In this document: piece by piece, positions 1 to 5,860 of the stretch
Layout of the letters: every line of letters starts with the position of its first letter
How positions within the stretch are numbered: the stretch's first letter is position 1
Assembly: GCA_024231375.1 (NCBI GenBank)
Contig: JAAEQP010001567.1
Span: 1 to 10,435, forward strand
Length of the DNA: 10,435 nucleotides
Reading direction: 5' to 3'
Origin: a bacterium
Lineage (GTDB): Bacteria > Hydrogenedentota > Hydrogenedentia > Hydrogenedentiales > SLHB01
The notes under the pieces: generated by a model
What the model was told of the DNA's origin: nothing
Seen by the model: only the letters and a program-made list of their open reading frames with translations
Database searches by the model: none
Position numbers and translations under genes: made by a program

Positions 1-910
<910 letters not shown>

Positions 911-1232
911 AATTCCTCCTCCTGAACCGGCGGCCAGTCCGCCAGTAGCATGTGGCATGGACAGAAGCCTGTGATTCAACGGCCGACGAGAAGTCCCTCC
1001 AGGTCCCGAGTCCCCTTCGAGAATTGCCCCTCCTGCCGGGCCGTGGGTCACGGCTGAGTCCATGCCGTGTCCATGGGGATGCCATGGTGGATAGTCCGGA
1101 TGGCCAACGGTGTCGCGACCTGAGTATCCCCCAAGGCGAGCCCCTTGCGATTCATTCTACTCCTGGAATGGACATCGATGAATGGGTGAACGTGCACAGA
1201 ACATGGACTTTTTCGACACCTGAGCGGAGGCC
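911..1232. other. Intergenic stretch between regulator and prepilin-like gene
   Basis: These 322 nt hold no convincing gene on either strand; short ORFs here have no family features or ribosome sites. A weak minus-strand promoter candidate is TAGAAT (1154-1159) with TTCATC (1177-1182) 17 nt upstream, which would leave a ~240-nt leader before the prepilin-like ATG. There is no clear factor-independent terminator after the regulator stop at 1233. The leader ends with the strong ribosome site and a 5-bp hairpin (929-943). Confidence 0.5.
915..923 (-). promoter_or_regulatory. Strong ribosome binding site of the prepilin-like gene
   Basis: On the minus strand the sequence reads AGGAGGAGG, a double match to the anti-Shine-Dalgarno core, ending 4 nt before ATG 910 (7 nt from the upstream AGGAGG). 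It decides the start, which also places the RRRGFTLIE signal at the very N-terminus, as the family requires. A small hairpin (GGCGG 929-933 with CCGCC 939-943) sits just upstream. Confidence 0.85.
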
Positions 1233-2087
1233 CTAGAGGGGAGGGGGGGAGTGCTTCTTGCGATAAGCACTGGGCGATTCGCCCCGATAGCGCTTGTAGA
1301 GCCGGGAGAAATAGAAGGCGTCGTTGTACCCCACGCGCCACGAAGCTTCCTGGACGGTCATGTCGGGATAGGTCCGCAGATACTCCTCGGCGCGCTGGAG
1401 TCTCGTCTCGATCTGGAGTTGCTTGAAGGACGTGTGCAGCCGTTTACGCAGCATGTGCGAGATGGAGGACGGGCTGCGGCCCACAGCAGTGGCCACGTCG
1501 GTCAGGGCGACCGGTTTGTCCACGTGTACGCTGAGGTACTCGACGATTCTATCGAGGACCATGTCGCTACGCAACGAAATGAGACGCCGGGACAGGACGC
1601 TGTCCACGAGTGCGGAGAAGATACCGATGATGTGATCCAGGTTCCCGGGGTCCGTGTGCTGTATCGACTCGTATGCGCGGATCAGTGAGGGGTCGCCTAC
1701 CATCGTCTGCCACTCGCGTGCGGGCCACGCGGGCAAAGCTTCGTGAATTCGTATCTCCGCAATCATGAAAAAACCGAGCAGTTTCTCGTCGAGAAACGCC
1801 GGGCGAATGACGCCGACAAGACCGGCGGGGCATTCGTATCGAACGATCTCGCGGCTGACCATGGCTTGGTGCAGTTTCGACCGGTCCAGGCTGTGGCACT
1901 GGTCCTTGCTGAACAGGTGGTGTTGGACGAGGTCGCAGAAATGGCCGGGAGGACGATCCTCGCCCCCGATGGCGCCGTACTGACCGTAGGGGCTGTAGAG
2001 CATAACGCGCACCCCGAAGCAGGCCGCGAAGTGGTCGAAGATCTCGCGAACCGCGGGTTGTACAACGATGCCCAACGGACTTGACAT
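1233..2087 (-). CDS. AraC/XylS-family transcription regulator with N-terminal PocR sensory domain
   Basis: The 284-residue protein has two parts. Residues ~8-120 match the PocR ligand-binding fold: 'FCDLVQ' with Cys51, then Cys64, then 'YECPAGLVGVIRPAFLDEKLLGFFMIAEI' (84-112 region) with Cys86, the conserved cysteine pattern of this domain. Residues ~175-278 form the AraC DNA-binding domain, with two helix-turn-helix units: about 196-215 ('DVATAVGRSPSSISHML') and 244-276 (ending 'GYNDAFYFSRLYKRYRGESP', the family signature). The start at ATG 2087 is preferred over an upstream GTG (2111) because AGGAG lies 8 nt before it. Family knowledge: PocR domains bind small metabolites and AraC domains activate nearby promoters. 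The prepilin-like gene downstream on the same strand is a possible target (inference). A nested inverted repeat lies 20-56 nt upstream of the start. Confidence 0.93.
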   Translation of the reverse strand: MSSPLGIVVQPAVREIFDHFAACFGVRVMLYSPYGQYGAIGGEDRPPGHFCDLVQHHLFSKDQCHSLDRSKLHQAMVSREIVRYECPAGLVGVIRPAFLDEKLLGFFMIAEIRIHEALPAWPAREWQTMVGDPSLIRAYESIQHTDPGNLDHIIGIFSALVDSVLSRRLISLRSDMVLDRIVEYLSVHVDKPVALTDVATAVGRSPSSISHMLRKRLHTSFKQLQIETRLQRAEEYLRTYPDMTVQEASWRVGYNDAFYFSRLYKRYRGESPSAYRKKHSPPPL

Positions 2088-2107
2088 GACCGACGCTCCT
2101 AGCGCGA

Positions 2108-2143
2108 GCACACCCCCGAACGACGTTCGGGATCCCCGTGTGC
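2108..2143. promoter_or_regulatory. Nested inverted repeat upstream of the regulator, possible operator or leader hairpin
   Basis: CCCGAAC (2115-2121), a 3-nt spacer GAC, and GTTCGGG (2125-2131) form a perfect 7-bp dyad. Around it, GCACAC (2108-2113) pairs with GTGTGC (2138-2143), with small internal loops between the two stems. The element lies between the start codon of the PocR-AraC gene (2087) and a weak upstream promoter-like stretch (TTGGAC at about 2185-2190 and AATAAT near 2160 on the minus strand, spacing 19). It could be an autoregulatory site or a leader hairpin. The function is inferred; the symmetry is directly seen. Confidence 0.4.
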
Positions 2144-2220
2144 CCCCAATCCTATGAGATTATTGCCGATAGGGGCGGCCTGAGTCCAACGGGTGCCCCG
2201 CGCCCGGAATGCGGCCTCCC

Positions 2221-2688
2221 CTAGTGGGTATCGAGTGACGCGGAAGAGCGGGTCAGCGGTAGCGCGTGCTGGGCGATAGACATGAGCGCCTGTTCCGCGG
2301 CGCCCGTGAAGGCGGGGCATGAGACCGAGACGACGTGCAGTGCACCGGCCATGCTGAGGCCGGACGCGACTGGCACCAGAATCTCGTGGATCGCCGGACG
2401 GGGTTCGCGACACGGTCCACCGGAGTAGGACGTGGGAAGTCCCCTGTGTCCCATCTCCAGAAGATGGCGCCCGGTCGCCTCGAACCGACTCAGCCCGCAT
2501 CCGTCCACGCCGTCGATTTGCATAGCGGCCTCGAGGACGGCCCCGACACGCCGGGCCTGGTCGGGCGCGGCGGCGATCGCCTGCCGCAGGTGTGCCAACG
2601 TCTCCTGCAATTCAGAAATCTCCTGGATCGAACCGGCAGCGCCGACGAAGGTTCTCCGGGCCTCACCGCGGGCGCCGCTCTCAGGCAA
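2221..2688 (-). pseudogene. GAF-domain-like ORF, probably a degraded remnant
   Basis: This open frame (stop TAG 2221-2223; upstream in-frame stop at 2749-2751) contains no ATG until deep inside; the first usable start is TTG 2688 with no ribosome site. Residues ~20-45 look like a short linker helix ('EISELQETLAHLRQAI'). Residues 46-85 ('VLEAAMQIDGVDGCGLSRFE' and 'HLLEMGHRGLP') resemble the first half of a GAF sensory domain, as found in hybrid histidine kinases. Residues ~100-140 ('LVPVASGLSMAGALHVVS', 'FTGAAEQALMSIAQ') resemble the last strands and final helix. The central GAF segment is missing, and no kinase or output domain follows. It sits 133 nt upstream of the PocR-AraC gene on the same strand. 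Alternatively it is a small, genuinely expressed single-domain sensor; the lack of a start signal makes that less likely. Confidence 0.4.
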
Positions 2689-2832
2689 GCCAGACGTCGG
2701 CGGGCCCGCTTGCCTTGGGCGGCGCGATGGGCGGACCCCATTCGCGCCCTATGGCGGGACGTAGGGTATACGGGCGCGGATGAAGATGCAAGGAGTCGGC
2801 GCAACCCCAATCGCCGGACAAGACGGAGCGAA

Positions 2833-2990
2833 ACAGAGGGACTGAGGAGCTGTTCAAGAAGTCATATGCGCACGAAAACAGAAGCGAAAACGCCGGGACT
2901 GACCCCAGCGAGCGTAGCGAGACGGGTCTGTCCCTGGCCTTTTCGCGGGCTTCGTGAACAACTTGCGGGCTCTTTCAACAGCCCCTCTGT
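2833..2990 (+). repeat. Hairpin repeat element, copy A (REP/MITE-like)
   Basis: The core is an inverted repeat: GGGACTGACCC (2895-2905) faces GGGTCTGTCCC (2924-2934), pairing throughout except a central T-T mismatch. The outer ends are also inverted copies of each other: 2844-2861 matches the complement of 2970-2987 at 14 of 18 positions, and ACAGAGGG (2833-2840) is the exact complement of CCCTCTGT (2983-2990). A 25-nt block at 2863-2887 recurs in copy C with one change. No transposase is encoded, so the element would be non-autonomous. REP-type palindromes moved by Y1 (RAYT) transposases, or a small MITE, are the nearest known classes; that assignment is inference. Confidence 0.65.
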
Positions 2991-3155
2991 GAAGCCGCTG
3001 CACGAGCCATATGCGCGCGAAAACAGAAGCGACAAACGGGGACTGCCAAGCTCTCGCGTCCCATTATTGACCTTCTTAGGGCAACAATGGGTGGCTGTCC
3101 CCCGCTTATCGCGGCCTAGACGCCAAGACCGAGACATTTTCAACAACCCCACTGT
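2991..3155 (+). repeat. Hairpin repeat element, copy C, tandem to copy A
   Basis: The copy aligns with copy A over its length. Positions 3008-3032 repeat 2863-2887 with one mismatch. The stem arms are GGGGACTGCCA (3038-3048) and TGGCTGTCCCC (3092-3102), pairing except for the same central T-T mismatch. The right tail at 3137-3155 (TTTTCAACAACCCCACTGT) matches the tail of the other copies. The hairpin interior is different: CCCATTATTG (3060-3069) pairs with CAACAATGGG (3082-3091) with one A-C mismatch, capped by CCT (3071-3073) and AGG (3078-3080). Transcribed, this would make a long multi-part stem-loop. Confidence 0.65.
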
Positions 3156-3260
3156 TCCCCCGCTTATCGCGGGCTACGCGTCCCCCTCTTTCGAGTTCAG
3201 CGGTGTCGAGACTCCGTTCAAAAGCGACTGTCCCTGTCGCCTCCTGCTATCCCGCGATCA

Positions 3261-3310
3261 GGGCGCAAGGAGCGCATGCACACCCGCATGGCCAAATCGC
3301 CCTTGCGCCC
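3261..3310. promoter_or_regulatory. Compound inverted repeat upstream of the exported-protein gene
   Basis: GGGCGCAAGG (3261-3270) and CCTTGCGCCC (3301-3310) are perfect 10-nt inverted copies. Inside the 30-nt interval CATGC (3275-3279) faces GCATG (3286-3290). The right outer arm contains TTGCGC (3303-3308), the candidate -35 of the promoter for the gene at 3420. This could be a two-half-site operator blocking the promoter, a cruciform, or the terminator of some upstream transcript, although no U-tract follows. The symmetry is observed; the function is inferred. Confidence 0.45.
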
Positions 3311-3331
3311 ATCGGGAAGACGGATTATCAT
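3303..3331 (+). promoter_or_regulatory. Candidate sigma-70-type promoter for the exported-protein gene
   Basis: TTGCGC (3303-3308) and TATCAT (3326-3331, five of six matches to TATAAT) are separated by 17 nt. The start point would fall near 3338, giving a leader of about 80 nt before ATG 3420. The -35 lies within the right arm of the inverted repeat 3261-3310. No other pair in the 110 nt upstream of the gene is as good. Confidence 0.4.
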
Positions 3332-3419
3332 CGTTAAGAACTGGTGTGTGATGGCGGCGCGCAACACGTCCCGCAAGGCTGCCCGGTAACCTGACTATAG
3401 CCGAAGAGGGGGATCCTTC

Positions 3420-5507
3420 ATGCGTTCGTCCGAAAGGGGAGACACAGGAACGAGTCCAGGACGGAGTTGTAGGGTGGCTGGACTCGTTGGATGCCTCCTG
3501 CTCGCATGGACCCAACTTCCCGCGTCAGCGCAGGATGACTTCGAACTGCGCCGACAGCAGTTGCTTGACCAGTATGCCACGGGACCCTCCAGTGGGCCCT
3601 ACGTCGAACTCACCCGGCTTGCCACGGGCCGGGCGCCGAACGAAGCCGGCGTTCTCGCGGCCCTGAGTCAGATCGACGCGCGCGTGGACTGCGCCGACTT
3701 CCGGCTCCATGGAATTCTCCGACTCCTCTACGACCACGCCGACGACCCCGCGCTCGGCACCGCCCTGCGGGACAGCGCGAAGCTGTCGGTGTTGGGCTTC
3801 AAGTACTGGCCGGACGAACCGGGCGTCGACTCCATGTGTACATGGTCGGAGAATCATCACCTCCTCTTCAGCGCGGGGGCCTATCTCGCGGGACAGTTGT
3901 ATCCCGACGACACCTTCACGAACTCCGGGCAAACGGGCGCCGAACTGATGGCCGCCCATCGCCCGCGTGTCCTGCGTTGGCTGGAACTGCGCTACCGGAC
4001 CGGGTTCAGCGAGTGGCTTTCCAACGTCTACTACGACGAGGACCTCGTGGGCCTCGTGAATCTCGTCGATTTCTGTAACGACACGGATCTCGCGTTGCAG
4101 GCCACCATGGTCACCGACCTGCTCTTGTTGGACATGGCGTTGAACTGCTACCGCGGCGTGTTCGGCAGCACCCACGGCCGCAGCTACGAAGGCCACAAGA
4201 AGTGGGCGGCCTCGGAGAGCACGTCCGACACCCAGTGGCTGCTGTTCGGCATGGGATCGCTGGGCACGAGCAACATGAGCGCCACGTGTCTGGCCCTCAC
4301 CGACCGCTATCGGATGCCGCCCGTCATCCACGGTATCGCCAACGACGTGGATCGGCCGGAAGTCATCAACCGGCAGCGCATGGGCATCCGCCTCGAGGAA
4401 GCGGCCCGGTGGGGATTGGGATTCACGGACCCCGAGGACGGGATGGTGTGGCTGACCCTGGAGGCCTATTCCCACCCGCAGACCCTTGAGCTCTTCGTTT
4501 CCATGCTCGACGCCTACAACTGGTGGGACAACGCGTTTTTCGCGCCCTTTGCCGCCCAACGGACCTTGATCGAAACCACGCGCGACGCGGGCGGTCTCGC
4601 CGCCCTGGCCGCCGCCTATGAGAAAGACCTCTGCCGAAATCTCAGGGACGAAGTGAACATCTATACCTATCGGACGCCCCACTACATGCTCAGTTCCGCG
4701 CAGGATTACCGCGAAGGCTACGGCGGCGACCAACAGCACGTCTGGCAGGCGACGTTGGGGGCAAACGCGGTGTGTTTCACCACCCATCCGGCGCAGTACA
4801 CGGGCGATTCCCCCAACTACTGGACCGGGTCGGGCTGGTTGCCCCGGGTCGCCCAATGCAAGAATGTGGCCCTCGTGGTGTACAACGCCGAAGACCAGCC
4901 GGGCCTGTATGTCCCCAGCACCCTCGATTTCACCCATGCCTGGCTACCGCGCGATCAATTCGACGAAGTGATCGAGCAGAACGGGTGGGTATTCGCGCGA
5001 TCGGGCGACGGCTATCTCGCCTTTCAATCACGCAACGACTACTCCTGGCAGACGGCCGTCGGGGAAGACCAGGATCGCGAAATGCTCGTGCCCGGTCGAC
5101 AGAACATTTACGTCTGCGAACTCGGGTCCGCCGAGGAGTCGGGAACCTTCGCCGAGTTCGTGACGCAGATCTCCGCGGCCACGTTGACCTTCGGCGTCTT
5201 GAGCGTCCAGTACGACTCACCGTCCCAAGGCGCACTCGAGTTCGACTGGTCCGGCGCATTCCTCAAGGATGGACAGCCCGTCGATCTGGGCGACTACCCG
5301 CGCTACGACAACGCCTACGTCTCCGCCGAGTTCCCTGCTGGGCAGGTCGACGTGCAGCACGACGGAGCCACGCTATCGCTGGATTGGGACGCCCAAGAGC
5401 GCCAAGTGGACAGTGGGTCAGGACTGCCGACAATGAACGCCCCTGCCCTTGGGAGCGCGGCCGTCCTCATGCTGCTGGCGGCACGGGAGCGACTTCGACG
5501 CCGCTGA
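3420..5507 (+). CDS. Large exported protein of unrecognised function with C-terminal sorting-like tail
   Basis: A Sec signal peptide is visible: basic residues 1-19, hydrophobic core 20-29 (GLVGCLLLAW), likely cleavage after ASA37. GAGGGGG 7 nt before ATG supports the start. The body (38-660) is one long globular region with motif-like clusters: 'TWSENHHLLF' (141-150), 'GFSEWLSNVYYDED' (195-208), 'STHGRSYEGHKK' (250-261), 'NRQRMGIRLEEAARWGL' (317-333), 'NIYTYRTPHYMLSSAQDY' (413-430), 'GGDQQHVWQATLG' (435-447) and 'YWTGSGWLPRVAQ' (467-479). The helix-rich first half and strand-rich second half recall the toroid-plus-sandwich layout of heparinase/alginate-lyase-type proteins, and the paired histidines (H146, H147) and Tyr/His/Arg clusters would suit that; this is a weak structural guess. 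The tail has a short 'LPTMNAP' (669-675), a hydrophobic stretch (676-687) and RERLRRR, the three-part plan of PEP-/IPTL-CTERM-like sorting signals. Confidence 0.9.
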   Translation: MRSSERGDTGTSPGRSCRVAGLVGCLLLAWTQLPASAQDDFELRRQQLLDQYATGPSSGPYVELTRLATGRAPNEAGVLAALSQIDARVDCADFRLHGILRLLYDHADDPALGTALRDSAKLSVLGFKYWPDEPGVDSMCTWSENHHLLFSAGAYLAGQLYPDDTFTNSGQTGAELMAAHRPRVLRWLELRYRTGFSEWLSNVYYDEDLVGLVNLVDFCNDTDLALQATMVTDLLLLDMALNCYRGVFGSTHGRSYEGHKKWAASESTSDTQWLLFGMGSLGTSNMSATCLALTDRYRMPPVIHGIANDVDRPEVINRQRMGIRLEEAARWGLGFTDPEDGMVWLTLEAYSHPQTLELFVSMLDAYNWWDNAFFAPFAAQRTLIETTRDAGGLAALAAAYEKDLCRNLRDEVNIYTYRTPHYMLSSAQDYREGYGGDQQHVWQATLGANAVCFTTHPAQYTGDSPNYWTGSGWLPRVAQCKNVALVVYNAEDQPGLYVPSTLDFTHAWLPRDQFDEVIEQNGWVFARSGDGYLAFQSRNDYSWQTAVGEDQDREMLVPGRQNIYVCELGSAEESGTFAEFVTQISAATLTFGVLSVQYDSPSQGALEFDWSGAFLKDGQPVDLGDYPRYDNAYVSAEFPAGQVDVQHDGATLSLDWDAQERQVDSGSGLPTMNAPALGSAAVLMLLAARERLRRR

Positions 5508-5615
5508 ATCCGGCTGTTGCCTTGGATTCGAGTCCGCGCTTGCCGCGCGAAGCACGGCTTGCGCGGATGACTCGGAGCAGCATAGCCTCAACGGACGCAA
5601 GGGATGCCCTCCTTC

Positions 5616-5644
5616 CGTCATCCTGAACGAAGTGAAGGATCTCG
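5616..5644. repeat. Short dispersed-repeat-like motif with ATCCT/AGGAT ends
   Basis: The stretch contains CATCCTGAACGAAGTGAAGG, in which ATCCT (5620-5624) and AGGAT (5636-5640) can pair. It closely resembles an intergenic motif (CATCCTGAGCGAAGCGAAGG form) that I recall as dispersed in many unrelated bacterial genomes and metagenome contigs. Only one copy is visible here, so repeat status rests on recall rather than on this window. Confidence 0.4.
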
Positions 5645-5672
5645 TTCTCCCGACGACTATCCTGGAGTGCGG

Positions 5673-5788
5673 AAAGCGCCGGGACTGACCCCAGCGAAGT
5701 CCGCCGTAGGCGGACGAAGACGGGTCTGTCCCTGGCCCTCTTCGCGGGCTACGCGCCACGTCCGAGACTTTCTCAACAGCCCCACTGT
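5673..5788 (+). repeat. Hairpin repeat element, copy B
   Basis: The arms GGGACTGACCC (5681-5691) and GGGTCTGTCCC (5722-5732) are identical to those of copy A 2.8 kb away, with the same T-T mismatch. The interior has its own perfect stem: GTCCGCC (5699-5705), loop GTA, GGCGGAC (5709-5715). The right flank through 5788 shares the TCGCGGGC block and the CTCAACAGCCCCACTGT tail with copies A and C. The left flank block (CATATGCG and following) is absent, so this copy is 5' truncated or a shorter subtype. It lies between two convergent genes in the same orientation as the other copies. Confidence 0.65.
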
Positions 5789-5860
5789 CCTGCACTCCTC
5801 TCGCAGCCTCGCCATGCGGGCAGCCCCTTCTTCAACGGCCACGGGTTCGTAGTCCGCCCC

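Larger units (their letters stand above)
2752..3419. other. Repeat-rich non-coding region between GAF remnant and exported-protein gene
   Basis: No gene is supported here. From 2833 to 3155 lie two tandem copies of a hairpin-bearing repeat element, described separately. From about 3152 to 3240 there are broken pieces of the same family: the stretch at 3152-3180 repeats the right half of the copy just upstream, and GCGAC (3224-3228) faces GTCGC (3236-3240). From 3261 to 3310 there is a compound inverted repeat, then a candidate promoter and the leader of the plus-strand gene at 3420. Frames that stay open across the region show no family features and cross the repeats. Confidence 0.6.
5508..5860. 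other. Convergent intergenic spacer with repeats and possible terminator
   Basis: These 353 nt separate two convergent genes and hold no credible gene. TCCGCGC (5533-5539) faces GCGCGGA (5561-5567) across 21 nt, a possible weak terminator for the upstream plus-strand gene, but no U-tract follows. Next come a dispersed motif at 5616-5644 and hairpin repeat copy B (5673-5788). The last ~70 nt, downstream of the minus-strand stop at 5861, show no clear terminator. Confidence 0.5.

Noticed and set aside
2833..3155. CRISPR array
   Set aside because: There are only two tandem units of ~150 nt with internal hairpins and no short repeats separated by unique spacers of constant length; no cas genes are nearby.
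2335..3351. Plus-strand open frame of 338 codons
   Set aside because: It is antisense to the GAF-like frame, runs through both tandem repeat copies, has no ribosome site or family features, and is rich in Arg/Ser/Pro as expected for a chance frame in GC-rich DNA.
3525..4937. Minus-strand open frame of 470 codons
   Set aside because: It lies entirely antisense to the exported-protein gene, whose frame has a signal peptide, ribosome site and ordered motifs. The antisense product is a Gly/Val/His/Arg-rich low-quality sequence typical of a shadow frame.
4772..5626. Plus-strand open frame of 284 codons overlapping the end of the exported-protein gene
   Set aside because: Arg-rich shadow frame in a different phase from the real gene, with no ribosome site or recognisable domain.
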